A stretch of 64,000 nucleotides of DNA from Kribbella sp. CA-293567 (GTDB lineage: Bacteria > Actinomycetota > Actinomycetes > Propionibacteriales > Kribbellaceae): the NCBI RefSeq assembly GCF_027627575.1, contig NZ_CP114065.1, positions 2,170,001-2,234,000 of the forward strand. The letters are read 5' to 3'. Made by a program: the position numbers and the translations under genes. Positions within the stretch are counted from its first letter, which is position 1. Each line of letters begins with the position of its first letter. Positions 15,662 through 24,873 of the stretch are shown here, in pieces. The notes under the pieces were generated by a model. It did not search any database and had not been told where the DNA came from. It saw only the letters and a list, made by a program, of their open reading frames with translations.

Positions 15662-18600
15662 TCAGCTGAAGGCCTGCTTCATCAGCGTCGCGTTCTCGGC
15701 GACGTGCACGCTGTGCGAACCGACCGACGTGGCGGACATGGCCGGCCGCGACACCCGGTAGAACGGCTTGCCGTCCAGGTGCTCGGTCAGGTTCAGCGCC
15801 ATGAACGGCCACGGGCCCTGGTTGGCCGGCTCGTCCTGCACCCAGCGGATCTCCCGCAGGTTCGGGTACTTCGCCAGCTCCGCCTTGATCTCCTCGGCCG
15901 GCAGCGGGTAGAGCTGCTCGAGCCGCAGTACGGCGGTGCTGATCTTGTCCGGCTCGGCCTTCTTGCGCTCGGCCAGCAGGTCGTAGACGATCCGGCCCGA
16001 GGACAGGATCACCCGCTCCACGGCGGCCGCGTTCTGCTCGGCCTCCGGGTCGCCCAGCACGGTCCGGAACGTGCCGCTGGTCAGCTCCTCCGGCTGCGAC
16101 ACCGCTGCCTTCAGCCGGAGCAGTTGCTTCGGCGTGAAGACGATCAGCGGGTTGTGCTCCTCCTGCAGCGTGTGCCGCCGCAGCAGGTGGAAGTACGACG
16201 CCGGCGTCGACGGCTGGGCCACCGTCATCGCGTTCTCGGCGCACAGCGCCATGAAGCGCTCGATCCGGGCGGACGAGTGGTCCGGTCCCTGACCCTCGTA
16301 GCCGTGCGGCAGCAGCAGGACGACGCCCGACTTCTGGCCCCACTTCGCCTCACCGGCCGAGATGTACTCGTCGATGATCGACTGGGCGCCGTTGACGAAG
16401 TCGCCGAACTGGGCCTCCCACAGCACCAGCGCGTCCGGCCGCGCGACGGAGTACCCGTACTCGAAGCCGAGGGCGGCGTACTCGCTGAGCAGCGAGTCGT
16501 AGACGTAGAAGTTGGCCTGCTGCTCGTCCAGGTTCTGCAGCGGGACGTAGTCCTGGCCGTTGACCCGGTCGATCACCGCGGCGAACCGCTGGACGAAGGT
16601 GCCCCGCCGGCTGTCCTGGCCCGCGAGCCGGACCGGACGCCCGGCCAGCAGCAGCGAACCGAAGGCGGTGATCTCCGCGCTGGCCCAGTCGACCGGACCC
16701 TGCGTGATCGCGGCGGCCCGGCGCTGCAGCTGCGGCATCACCTTCGGGTGCGCGGTGAAGCCCTCCGGCAGCGTGGTGTACGCGTCGGCGATCTTCTTCA
16801 GCACCTCGGGGGTGGTCGCGGTCGCGTCCGGGCCCTCCGGCTTGTCGGGGTAGACCGGGACGGTGACGTACGGCGCCGGCGTGTCCGGCTGGCTCTTCGC
16901 CTCCCGCACCTCGACGAAGACCCGCTCGAGCCGCTGCTGGAAGTCCCGCATCGCCTGCTCGGCCTCTTCGATCGTGATGTCGCCACGACCGATCAGGGCC
17001 TCGGTGTAGAGCTTGCGGACGGACCGCTTCTGCTCGATCAGGTCGTACATCAGCGGCTGGGTGAAGCTCGGGTCGTCACCCTCGTTGTGACCGCGGCGGC
17101 GGTAGCAGACCAGGTCGATGACGACGTCCTTGTTGAACGCCTGGCGGTACTCGAAGGCCAGTGCCGCGACCCGGATGCAGGCCTCGGGGTCGTCGCCGTT
17201 GACGTGGAAGATCGGCGCCTGCACCATCCGCGCGACGTCGGTGCAGTACATCGACGAGCGCGACGAGGCCGGCGAGGTGGTGAAGCCGACCTGGTTGTTG
17301 ACGATCACGTGGATCGTGCCGCCGGTGCGATAGCCGCGCAGCTGGGACAGGTTCAGCGTCTCCGCCACGACGCCCTGGCCGGCGAAGGCCGCGTCGCCGT
17401 GCACCAGGACCGGCAGCACCGGGAAGGCTGCGCCCTGGTCGAGAATGTCCTGCTTGGCCCGGACGATGCCTTCCAGCACCGGGTCGACGGTCTCCAGGTG
17501 GGACGGGTTCGCCGCCACCGACACCTTGATCTTGTCGCCGAACTCGGAGACGAACTCGCCCTCGGCGCCCAGGTGGTACTTGACGTCACCGGAGCCCTGG
17601 ACCGTGCGCGGGTCGATGTTGCCGTCGAACTCGCGGAAGATCTGCCCGTACGACTTGCCGACGATGTTGGCCAGCACGTTCAGCCGGCCACGGTGCGCCA
17701 TACCGATGGTGACCTCGTCGAGGCCCGCGCCGGCGGCCTCCTCGCACAGCTCGTCGAGCAGCGGGATGGTGGTCTCGCCACCCTCCAGCGAGAACCGCTT
17801 CTGGCCGACGTACTTGGTCTGCAGGAAGGTCTCGAACGCCTCGGCCTCGTTCAGCTTGGCCAGGATCCTGAGCTGCTCCTCGCGCGGCGGCTTGGTGTGC
17901 GGCCGCTCGACCCGCTCCTGGATCCACTTGCGCTGCTCGGGGTCCTGGATGTGCATGTACTCGATGCCGGTGGTCCGGCAGTAGGAGTCCCGCAGGATGC
18001 CGAGGATGTCGCGCAGCTTGAGGAACCGGCGGTCGCTCTGCGCCCCGAAGGAGCCGGTGGCGAACTCGCGGTCCAGGTCCCACAGGGTCAGGCCGTGGGT
18101 GGCGACGTCCAGGTCGGGGTGGCTGCGCTGCTTGTACTCCAGCGGGTCCGTGTCGGCCATGATGTGGCCGCGCACCCGGTAGGCGTGGATCAGCTCCAGG
18201 ATCCGGGCCTGCTTGCTGATGTCCTCCTCGTGGCTGTGCGGGAGGTCGGCGGCCCAGCGGATCGGCTCGTAGGGGATCCGCAGCGACTGGAAGATGTCGT
18301 CGTAGAAGCTCTCGTCGCCGAGCAGCAGGCGGTGCAGCCGGCGCAGGAACTCACCCGACTGGGCGCCCTGGATGATCCGGTGGTCGTAGGTCGAGGTCAG
18401 CGTCATCACCTTGCTGACCGCGAGCTTGGCCATCGTCTCCTCGGCCGCCCCCTGGTACTCCGTCGGGTAGTCCATCGCGCCGACGCCGATGATGCAGCCC
18501 TGGCCGGACATCAGCCGCGGTACCGAGTGCTGGGTGCCGATCGTGCCCGGGTTGGTCAGGCTGATCGTGGTGCCCTGGAAGTCGGGCAGCGTCAGCTTGT

Positions 18601-19546
18601 TGTCGCGGGCCCGCCGGACGATGTCCTCGTAGGCCATCCAGAACTCGGCGAACGTCATCGACTCGGTCGCCTTGATCGATGGGACCAGCAACTGCCGGGT
18701 GCCGTCGGGCTTGGACATGTCGATGGCCAGGCCCAGGTTGATGTGCTCGGGCTGGACCAGGGTCGGCTTGCCCTCGGTCTCGTCGTACGACGCGTTCATC
18801 TCGGGCAGCGTCTTGAGCGCCTTCACCAGGGCCCAGCCGACCAGGTGGGTGAAGGAGATCTTGCCACCGCGCGCGCGGCGCAGGTGGTTGTTGATCACGA
18901 TCCGGTTGTCGATCAGCAGCTTGACCGGAACCTGCCGCACGCTGGTCGCGGTCGGCACCTGGAGGCTGAGCTCCATGTTCTGCGCGGTCCGCGCGGGGGC
19001 ACCGCGCAGAATCTTCCGCGCCGCGTCCGTGCTGCTCGCGGGTGCGGCCTTGGTCTGCGCCTTGGGCGGCTGGTTCACCGTGCCTCCGGTTGGGGCGCTG
19101 CCGGCGGCAGGCGCTGCCTTCTGTGGGGATGAAGCTGTCTGGGGCTGCTGCGCTTGCTTCGCCGCGGCGGTCGGCTGACCGGCCGCAGGCTGCGCCGGCG
19201 TCGCTGCCGCGGCGGGAGCCGGTGCTGCCGGAGCAGGGGCGGCTGCCGCAGCCGCGGCGGCCGGCTGGCTGGAGGACGGGGCCGCGGGCGCAGTACCGCG
19301 GCTGGGTGCCTCCGGCGTCTTGTTGTCCGACACCGCGTCGGGTCGGGGAGCGTCGGCCGGGCTGGACGTCACCGGCTTCGCATCACCCGGGCTGTTCCCC
19401 TTGAAGCTGTCGCTCTGGAAGTAGGTGCTCCACGCCGGATCCACCGACTTGGGATCCTCGAGGTAGCTCTCGTACATCTCGTCGACCAGCCATTCGTTCG
19501 CACCGAAGGCTGCAAGGGAGTCAGATTCTGATGGCTCGGTGGCCAC
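15662..19546 (-). CDS. kgd: Multifunctional 2-oxoglutarate decarboxylase/dehydrogenase E1 component (Kgd/OdhA)
   Basis: A 1294-residue enzyme of the TCA cycle. Residues about 10-45 form the E1-type N-terminal helix ([13 protein letters not shown]). A long Ala/Pro/Gln-rich linker spans about 60-165, then an E2-like acyltransferase domain of about 230 residues contains [15 protein letters not shown]. The thiamine-diphosphate E1 domain fills the rest ([42 protein letters not shown]). No lipoyl domain is present, as in actinobacterial Kgd, so transfer needs a lipoylated partner elsewhere. Start is GTG. In mycobacteria and corynebacteria this protein is inhibited by unphosphorylated GarA/OdhI. Confidence 0.96.
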   Translation of the reverse strand: MATEPSESDSLAAFGANEWLVDEMYESYLEDPKSVDPAWSTYFQSDSFKGNSPGDAKPVTSSPADAPRPDAVSDNKTPEAPSRGTAPAAPSSSQPAAAAAAAAPAPAAPAPAAAATPAQPAAGQPTAAAKQAQQPQTASSPQKAAPAAGSAPTGGTVNQPPKAQTKAAPASSTDAARKILRGAPARTAQNMELSLQVPTATSVRQVPVKLLIDNRIVINNHLRRARGGKISFTHLVGWALVKALKTLPEMNASYDETEGKPTLVQPEHINLGLAIDMSKPDGTRQLLVPSIKATESMTFAEFWMAYEDIVRRARDNKLTLPDFQGTTISLTNPGTIGTQHSVPRLMSGQGCIIGVGAMDYPTEYQGAAEETMAKLAVSKVMTLTSTYDHRIIQGAQSGEFLRRLHRLLLGDESFYDDIFQSLRIPYEPIRWAADLPHSHEEDISKQARILELIHAYRVRGHIMADTDPLEYKQRSHPDLDVATHGLTLWDLDREFATGSFGAQSDRRFLKLRDILGILRDSYCRTTGIEYMHIQDPEQRKWIQERVERPHTKPPREEQLRILAKLNEAEAFETFLQTKYVGQKRFSLEGGETTIPLLDELCEEAAGAGLDEVTIGMAHRGRLNVLANIVGKSYGQIFREFDGNIDPRTVQGSGDVKYHLGAEGEFVSEFGDKIKVSVAANPSHLETVDPVLEGIVRAKQDILDQGAAFPVLPVLVHGDAAFAGQGVVAETLNLSQLRGYRTGGTIHVIVNNQVGFTTSPASSRSSMYCTDVARMVQAPIFHVNGDDPEACIRVAALAFEYRQAFNKDVVIDLVCYRRRGHNEGDDPSFTQPLMYDLIEQKRSVRKLYTEALIGRGDITIEEAEQAMRDFQQRLERVFVEVREAKSQPDTPAPYVTVPVYPDKPEGPDATATTPEVLKKIADAYTTLPEGFTAHPKVMPQLQRRAAAITQGPVDWASAEITAFGSLLLAGRPVRLAGQDSRRGTFVQRFAAVIDRVNGQDYVPLQNLDEQQANFYVYDSLLSEYAALGFEYGYSVARPDALVLWEAQFGDFVNGAQSIIDEYISAGEAKWGQKSGVVLLLPHGYEGQGPDHSSARIERFMALCAENAMTVAQPSTPASYFHLLRRHTLQEEHNPLIVFTPKQLLRLKAAVSQPEELTSGTFRTVLGDPEAEQNAAAVERVILSSGRIVYDLLAERKKAEPDKISTAVLRLEQLYPLPAEEIKAELAKYPNLREIRWVQDEPANQGPWPFMALNLTEHLDGKPFYRVSRPAMSATSVGSHSVHVAENATLMKQAFS

Positions 19547-20040
19547 TTGGCAGTTCGCCTCTTCCGATCGGTTCAGATACCACGGTTGTCACTGCGGAAG
19601 TTGTGGGGGACTTCCCGAGCCAAGGCTAATAGCTGCCGCAACAGATCCGCAGCCCGGGATCACCGGACCAGTCGATCGAGTGGTTGGTGCCGGCGCAGTT
19701 GATCGATCGAGGGCTGGAACATCGCCGCGGCAGGTGTTCCAGGGATCGGCCGGCCGATCGCCGTGATGGGCAACTGGACTGACGCCCGGGATACCGCCGG
19801 AGACGTTGCAGAGGTGGGTTTCCAGGCGTGATTCAGGGGTGTCGAGGGGCCGGGTGGCCGCCTGGCTGGCCACTGTATGCAGTCGGCCCTTCGCGGTCCG
19901 TGAGGGTGGGTGGCAGGACGGAATGTGGTCAACGTCACTCCGGGTATCAGTCCAGTTCTCACCGATTGGCCGGGCAACGAATTTCTCCGCTGCCGCGGGA
20001 TCGGGCCGCCGGGGACCGGAGCGGACGGCATACTGACCGA
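19547..20040. other. Divergent intergenic region between kgd and the FadR-type regulator
   Basis: 494 bases without a supported gene. It contains a perfect 16-bp palindrome at 19744-19759 (see separate entry) and the 9-mer TCGATCGAG twice (19672-19680 and 19703-19711, 31 bases apart). A CATACT hexamer at 20029-20034 lies six bases before the regulator ATG, where no ribosome binding site is evident, consistent with a leaderless transcript. Confidence 0.45.
19744..19759. promoter_or_regulatory. 16-bp perfect palindrome upstream of kgd
   Basis: GATCGGCCGGCCGATC lies about 200 bases upstream of the kgd start and 280 bases upstream of the GntR-type regulator. In a GC-rich genome a chance 16-bp palindrome is possible. 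No family-specific consensus is recognised. Confidence 0.3.
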
Positions 20041-20712
20041 ATGGCGTTGACGGACGAGGCGATCGTCAAGATCAAGGAGATGATCACCTCGGGTGAGCTG
20101 CGGCCGGGGGATCGGCTGCCCAAGGAGGCGGACCTCGCCGCCCGGCTGGGGTTGTCGCGCAACTCCCTGCGCGAAGCCGTGAAAGCGCTCACCCTGGTCA
20201 ACGTGCTCGACGTCCGGCACGGCGACGGCACCTACGTGACCTCGCTGGACTCCGCGCACCTGCTCGACGCCCTCAGCTTCATGGTCGACCTGCACCAGGA
20301 CGATTCGGTCCTGCAGTTCTTCGAGGTACGCCGCCTGCTGGAGCCCGGCGTCGCGGCACTCGCGGCGGTCCGGATCACCCGCGAACAACTGGCCGACCTC
20401 CGCCTGCTCACCAGCGACCTCACCCCCGACGCCCAGGTCGACGAACTGGTCGCCAACGACCTCCGCTTCCACCGCGGCATCGCCGAAGCCAGCGGCAACG
20501 CCGTCGTCTGCTCGCTCCTGGACGGCATCTCCGGCGCGACCCAACGGGCCCGGATCTGGCGAGGCGTCACCCAGGCCGGCGCGGTCGAACGCACCCTGGC
20601 CGAACACACCGCCATCCTCGACGCCATCGAGATCGGCGACACCGAAGCCGCCCGCGCCTGGATGACCGCCCACATCGCCGGCGTCGAAACCTGGCTCCGC
20701 AAAGCCCGCTGA
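20041..20712 (+). CDS. FadR-subfamily GntR transcriptional regulator
   Basis: A 223-residue regulator. The winged helix-turn-helix has the GntR signature GELRPGDRLPKEADLAARLG and LSRNSLREAVKAL. An FCD effector domain follows (FFEVRRLLEPGVAALAA, DLRFHRGIAEASGNAVV) with the Asp/His residues that bind metal and organic acids. The effector is unknown; the divergent kgd gene is one possible target. The stop codon overlaps the first copy of a 13-bp tandem repeat. Confidence 0.88.
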   Translation: MALTDEAIVKIKEMITSGELRPGDRLPKEADLAARLGLSRNSLREAVKALTLVNVLDVRHGDGTYVTSLDSAHLLDALSFMVDLHQDDSVLQFFEVRRLLEPGVAALAAVRITREQLADLRLLTSDLTPDAQVDELVANDLRFHRGIAEASGNAVVCSLLDGISGATQRARIWRGVTQAGAVERTLAEHTAILDAIEIGDTEAARAWMTAHIAGVETWLRKAR

Positions 20713-20813
20713 GCAACAGACAAGAGCAACAGACAAGAGCAACAGACAAGAGCGACAGACAAGAGCGACAGACAAGAGCGACAGACAAGAGCGACAGACA
20801 AGAGCGACAGACA
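20711..20813. repeat. 13-bp tandem repeat, eight copies
   Basis: Eight head-to-tail copies: three of GAGCAACAGACAA followed by five of GAGCGACAGACAA, the last truncated by one base. The first copy contributes the last two bases of the regulator's TGA stop. The A-to-G change divides the array cleanly into two blocks, which suggests expansion by slippage or unequal exchange. No coding role is evident. Confidence 0.95.
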
Positions 20814-20923
20814 GTGCCCCGGTCTGCGGCGGGTTGCTGGGTGCCGGGGTGAGAGGCAGGTGCCTGGCGGGCTCAAAGAGCGGACCGCCACGGCAACTAC
20901 AAGCGAGCATGGCGACCCTCAAT

Positions 20924-22276
20924 TCAGGCGCTGTTCGGCCAGACTATGGAGTTGTCTCCCCTGAGGTCGATCACAGCGGCGGGAGGCGCTGGACCAAGGC
21001 AGGTGTCAGCGTCCGGCGTCGGAGTACGAGCGGCGGGGGAGCTGGGCGGGGTGAGTCTTCGGTGGGGGTTCGGCGGAGGGCGGGTGGCCCAGGTCGGGGT
21101 GGTGACTTCGACGTGGTTGCCGGTGATGGTGACAGTCCAGTGGCCTTTGTGCAGGCCGGTGTGGTGGACGCGGCAGAGCAGGACGAGGTTGGCCAGGCTG
21201 GTTGCGCCGCCGTCGGCCCAGCTGACCAAGTGGTGGGCGTCGCAGTAGATCGGTGGGGCGCCGCAGACCACGCATCCTCGGTCTCGGTGGTTCAGGGCAT
21301 TGCGCAGGGCTGTGGTGACGAGGCGGAATTCGCGGCCGACGTCCAGGATCTGACTGTCCGACCCGAGCACGACGGGGATGATGCCGGCGTCGCAGGCAAG
21401 TCGCCGGATCGCTGCTGCCGACAGGCCGTCGCCATAGGTGAGGTCGCCGGTTGTCTGCTGGGCCGCGTCCAGCAGGTCCTCGAGATCGATGGTCACCGCG
21501 ATGTGGGGCTTGATGCCGCCGCGGGTGGGAAGGTCGCCGGAGTTCAGCGCGATGTTCAGCGCATCCACCAGGGCGTCGGCCTGCCGCTGACCGCGCGAAC
21601 GTGGATCGCGGTCACCGGTCGCAGTCCGGTGGGGCTTGGCGCCGGCCTGCAGCACAGTCTCGAAGGCTTCGGCGTTCTCGGCGGCCAAGAAGCCGCCGAA
21701 TCGGACACCGCCGTCCGACTTCTTCGCCCATACCTCCTCCTGCGCCCGGGCAGCGTCCTCGCGCGGCTCCGCCCCGTCGGTGTCCAGAATGTCGCGGACC
21801 GCGGCGCCCATCTTGCGTAGCTCGCCAGGAGCAAGGTGCCGAGCTGCCTGAACCATCTGCTCTTCGGCCGCGACCAACTCCTCGACAGGAACGTTCGCCG
21901 AGGCGGGGATCTGTTGCAGAGCAGACACGATCGCCCCGGCCTGCGCCGCGTGCAGCACCACTTCACCGTCGTCACCACCAGCAGGCGAGAGCGCAGCCGC
22001 CACCGCGCGGTACTTCGGTAGCGCGGTCGCAAGCCGCACCCGCCGATGAGCCTCGGTGGAGTCCAGCCGGTACCGCGTCGCGATCAACCGGGCAGTGTCA
22101 TGGGCGCCGATCTCCTCGGCGTACCCCATCTCCTCCAGGCGCCCGAGGATCGCCAGGCCGCGCGCCTCACACAGGGCGATCTCGTCGTGCAGGACGTCGT
22201 AAGCGGACAGCAGCTCGCTGCCGCTCATCATCGCCACCGCCCGATCCTCCATACCCACCAGGCTGAACGAGCCCAC
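20924..22276 (-). CDS. DUF222 and HNH-endonuclease domain protein
   Basis: A 450-residue protein. The N-terminal two-thirds is a helical DUF222 region (ATRYRLDSTEAHRRVRLATAL, ALPKYRAVAAAL). The C-terminal HNH nuclease fold has CVVCG, CDAHHLVSWADGG, SLANLVLLCRVHH and a final GLHKGHW. A proline-rich tail follows. Such proteins occur in many copies in Kribbella, Nocardioides and mycobacteria (REP13E12-type). Their activity is unproven; mobile or DNA-processing roles are suspected. Several alternative starts exist (GTG at 22276, ATG at 22252). Confidence 0.88.
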   Translation of the reverse strand: MGSFSLVGMEDRAVAMMSGSELLSAYDVLHDEIALCEARGLAILGRLEEMGYAEEIGAHDTARLIATRYRLDSTEAHRRVRLATALPKYRAVAAALSPAGGDDGEVVLHAAQAGAIVSALQQIPASANVPVEELVAAEEQMVQAARHLAPGELRKMGAAVRDILDTDGAEPREDAARAQEEVWAKKSDGGVRFGGFLAAENAEAFETVLQAGAKPHRTATGDRDPRSRGQRQADALVDALNIALNSGDLPTRGGIKPHIAVTIDLEDLLDAAQQTTGDLTYGDGLSAAAIRRLACDAGIIPVVLGSDSQILDVGREFRLVTTALRNALNHRDRGCVVCGAPPIYCDAHHLVSWADGGATSLANLVLLCRVHHTGLHKGHWTVTITGNHVEVTTPTWATRPPPNPHRRLTPPSSPAARTPTPDADTCLGPAPPAAVIDLRGDNSIVWPNSA

Positions 22277-22339
22277 CGACAGTTTCTGATCGCAGAATCC
22301 TTTGCAAACAAGGGAAATCGCGTCTGCTCGAAAATGCGG

Positions 22340-22368
22340 TTGAAGCGACCGCGGAGAGCGTCTACGCT
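22340..22368 (+). promoter_or_regulatory. Primary-sigma promoter of the ABC-F gene
   Basis: TTGAAG, 17 bases, then TACGCT: a good match to the -35/-10 consensus of the housekeeping sigma factor. Transcription would begin near 22375, leaving a leader of about 113 bases ahead of the ABC-F start. The leader can fold several short stems, for example CCACC-GGTC-GGTGG. Confidence 0.55.
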
Positions 22369-22487
22369 CGTTCCTGTCACATTGCCTACGTCTGGGGTTC
22401 GGGTTGTCGAACTGAGGTCTCTCTTCTGTAGCGGTTGATCGCCACCGGTCGGTGGGCGGTCTCGTTCGAGATCTCGGAGTGCAACTT

Positions 22488-24068
22488 ATGTCTTATTCCC
22501 TGACGTGTACTGACCTCTTTTTCGCCTGGCCGGACGGCGACGTGCTGTTCGACGGGCTGACCTTCGTGGCCGGGCCGGTGCGGTCCGGGCTGGTCGGGCG
22601 CAACGGCGCCGGCAAGTCGACGTTGCTGCGGTTGGTCGCCGGGCGTTTGACACCGCAGCGTGGGGCGATCCGGGTGAGTGGCGAGCTGGGCTACCTGCCG
22701 CAGGACCTCACCCTCGACACCGGGCTGCGGGTCGACCAGGCGCTCGGCATCGCGGAGGTCCGCGCCGCGATCACCGCCATCGAGCGGGGCGACGCGTCCG
22801 AGACCAACTTCGCGGTCGTCGGTGACGGCTGGGACGTGGAGGAGCGGGCCGAGGCGACGCTCGGCAAGCTCGGGCTCGGCGCGATCGGCCTCGACCGCCG
22901 GGTCGGTGAGTTGTCCGGTGGCGAGACGATCCTGCTCGGCCTGGCCGCCGAGCTGCTCCGGCGGCCCGACGTCCTGCTGCTCGACGAGCCGACCAACAAC
23001 CTCGACCTGCGGGCCCGCAAGCACCTGTACGACGCGGTCGACGCGTTCCGCGGCGCGCTGCTGATCGTCAGCCACGATCGCGAACTGCTCGACCGGGTCG
23101 ACCAGATCGGCGACCTGCGCAAGGGGGAGGTGACCTGGTACGGCGGCAACCTGACGGCGTACGAGGCGGCTGTCGCGCTCGAGCAGGAGGCGGCCGAGCG
23201 GATGGTCAGGTCGGCCGAGTCCGACCTGAAGAAGCAGAAACGCGACCTGGTCGAGGCCCGGATGAAGATGGATCGCCGCCGCGCGGCGGGCCAGCGGGCC
23301 TTCGAGCAGGGCGGTATCCCGAAGATCGTCGCCGGTGGGCTGAAACGTTCGGCGCAGGTGTCGGCGGGCAAACACCTCGGCCAGCAGAGCGATCGTCTGG
23401 ACGCCGCGCAGGAGGCACTGACCGACGCCGAGGAGAAGGTCCACGACGACGACAAGATCCGCGTCGACCTGCCGAAGACCGCGGTCCCGGCGGGCCGGAT
23501 CGTCCTGCGCCTGGAGGACTACGTACTGCGGACCGGTCTGCACGCCGATCTGGAGATCCGGGGTCCGGAGCGGATCGCGCTGACCGGTCCGAACGGCGCC
23601 GGCAAGAGCACCTTGTTGCACGCTCTGACCGGAGACGACCTGCCGCTGGTGCCGTGGCGCTTGCTGCCCCAGCGGCTCGACCTGCTCCGGGACTCACTGT
23701 CAGTGGTGGAAAACCTGGCGCTTCTCGCCCCCGGCGTGGAGAACCAGGACCGCCGGGCCCGCCTGGCCCGGTTCCTGTTCCGGGGCCGAGCGGCCGACCA
23801 GCCGGTCAGCACGCTCTCCGGCGGCGAACGCTTCCGCGCCACCCTCGCCGCGCTGCTGCTGGCCGAACCGCCACCGCAACTGCTGATGCTCGACGAGCCG
23901 ACCAACAACCTCGACCTGGCCAGCGTCGCCCAGCTCCAGGACGCCTTGGCCTCCTACAACGGCGCTCTGGTGATCGCCAGCCACGACCTGCCGTTCCTGC
24001 GCGAGGTCGGCATCACCCGCTGGCTGCATCTCGACCAGAACGAACTGACCGAGATCGATCCGCTGTAG
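22488..24068 (+). CDS. ABC-F family ATPase (ribosome-associated, antibiotic-resistance type)
   Basis: A 526-residue soluble protein with two ABC domains and no membrane part. Walker A motifs are GRNGAGKST and GPNGAGKST, signatures LSGGE in both halves, and Walker B LLLDEPTNNLD and LMLDEPTNNLD. A basic coiled linker of about 80 residues (ESDLKKQKRDLVEARMKMD) joins them, as in ABC-F factors that enter the ribosomal E site. Some ABC-F proteins protect against macrolides, lincosamides or pleuromutilins; others tune translation. The start is ATG with CGGAG nine bases ahead. A perfect terminator follows. Confidence 0.9.
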   Translation: MSYSLTCTDLFFAWPDGDVLFDGLTFVAGPVRSGLVGRNGAGKSTLLRLVAGRLTPQRGAIRVSGELGYLPQDLTLDTGLRVDQALGIAEVRAAITAIERGDASETNFAVVGDGWDVEERAEATLGKLGLGAIGLDRRVGELSGGETILLGLAAELLRRPDVLLLDEPTNNLDLRARKHLYDAVDAFRGALLIVSHDRELLDRVDQIGDLRKGEVTWYGGNLTAYEAAVALEQEAAERMVRSAESDLKKQKRDLVEARMKMDRRRAAGQRAFEQGGIPKIVAGGLKRSAQVSAGKHLGQQSDRLDAAQEALTDAEEKVHDDDKIRVDLPKTAVPAGRIVLRLEDYVLRTGLHADLEIRGPERIALTGPNGAGKSTLLHALTGDDLPLVPWRLLPQRLDLLRDSLSVVENLALLAPGVENQDRRARLARFLFRGRAADQPVSTLSGGERFRATLAALLLAEPPPQLLMLDEPTNNLDLASVAQLQDALASYNGALVIASHDLPFLREVGITRWLHLDQNELTEIDPL

Positions 24069-24072
24069 CGCG

Positions 24073-24100
24073 GTGTGCGGGGCCGCTCGGCCCCGCACAC
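24073..24100. terminator. Bidirectional hairpin terminator
   Basis: Perfect 13-bp stem GTGTGCGGGGCCG/CGGCCCCGCACAC with a two-base loop, between convergent genes that end at 24068 and 24106. Confidence 0.85.
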
Positions 24101-24105
24101 GCTGC

Positions 24106-24873
24106 TCAGGCAGACAGTTCGGTGACCGCGGGGGTGGTGTCCGGCACGCAGCGCAGGTTCGCGCGGGCCAGGTCCTCCTCGAAATCGACCTCGACGGCGG
24201 CGTACGCCGAGATGTCGAACGGGCGGAACTTCAGTCCTCGCTCGGCGATGGCGGTCTCGATCCCGCGCTCGAAGTAGTCGTTGTCGGCGCACCGGGCGAG
24301 GTGCTCGATCAGGATCGGCTTGTCCCAGCTGGAGACGTAGTTGATGCCGATCGCCTCACCCAGGCCGCCGACGACGGTCTTGGACAGTTCGTCGATGTGG
24401 CCGTGGGCATCGATCGTGTACTTCACCTCCTCGTCGGCGACCGACGCGGTGTCGACGCAGACGAAACTCTGGTCGGCGCGGATCGCCGGCGCCAGCTGGT
24501 CGAGGATCGCCGGGTCGAAGACGACGTCGCCGTTCATCCACAGCACACCGCCCGGGCCGGAGGCGCGCAGAGCCAGCCAGAGGCTCTTGCTGGTGTTCGT
24601 GGTGGCGTAGTGCGGGTTCTGGACGAAGCCGGCCTGGGGCGCGGCGAGCATCAGGTGCCCGGCGCTGTAGCCGACCACGAGCGTGGCCCGGTGGTCGTTG
24701 CCGAACGCGGTCTCCAGTGCGTCCAGCTGGTGCCGCAGGATCGTCCGGCCGTCCCGCAGGACGGTGAGCGGCTTCGGCAGGCTGCGACCGAGACGGCTCC
24801 CGAGGCCGGCGGCGAGGATCACTACCTGCAGCTTGGTCGTGGTGCTGGACGGGTCGTGGTCAGCGGTGGTCAT
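24106..24873 (-). CDS. LicC-like nucleotidyltransferase (predicted CTP:polyol-phosphate cytidylyltransferase)
   Basis: A 255-residue NTP-transferase. The nucleotide-binding loop VILAAGLGSRLGRSLPKPL carries the catalytic lysine near residue 34. Later blocks are NPHYATTNTSKSLWLAL, WMNGDVVF and EVKYTID, with a C-terminal AVEVDFEEDLARA, as in LicC choline-phosphate cytidylyltransferase. It is not of the TagD or IspD types. It is the last gene of a four-gene operon with a polyol dehydrogenase and a CDP-glycerol-type polymerase, overlapping the latter by 14 bases, so it probably makes the CDP-activated polyol. The true substrate is inferred. Confidence 0.75.
   Translation of the reverse strand: MTTADHDPSSTTTKLQVVILAAGLGSRLGRSLPKPLTVLRDGRTILRHQLDALETAFGNDHRATLVVGYSAGHLMLAAPQAGFVQNPHYATTNTSKSLWLALRASGPGGVLWMNGDVVFDPAILDQLAPAIRADQSFVCVDTASVADEEVKYTIDAHGHIDELSKTVVGGLGEAIGINYVSSWDKPILIEHLARCADNDYFERGIETAIAERGLKFRPFDISAYAAVEVDFEEDLARANLRCVPDTTPAVTELSA

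Noticed and set aside
15518-19132. A very long open frame on the plus strand opposite kgd.
   Set aside because: It is the antisense of a strongly conserved enzyme gene. High GC suppresses stop codons, and the translation is repetitive Arg/Val/Leu without domain features.
20711-20813. Regular spacing of 13-bp units suggested a CRISPR array.
   Set aside because: Units are contiguous without spacers, far shorter than CRISPR repeats, and there are no cas genes nearby.
20924-22276. The DUF222-HNH gene as part of an insertion sequence.
   Set aside because: No transposase, terminal inverted repeats or target duplications were seen around it.
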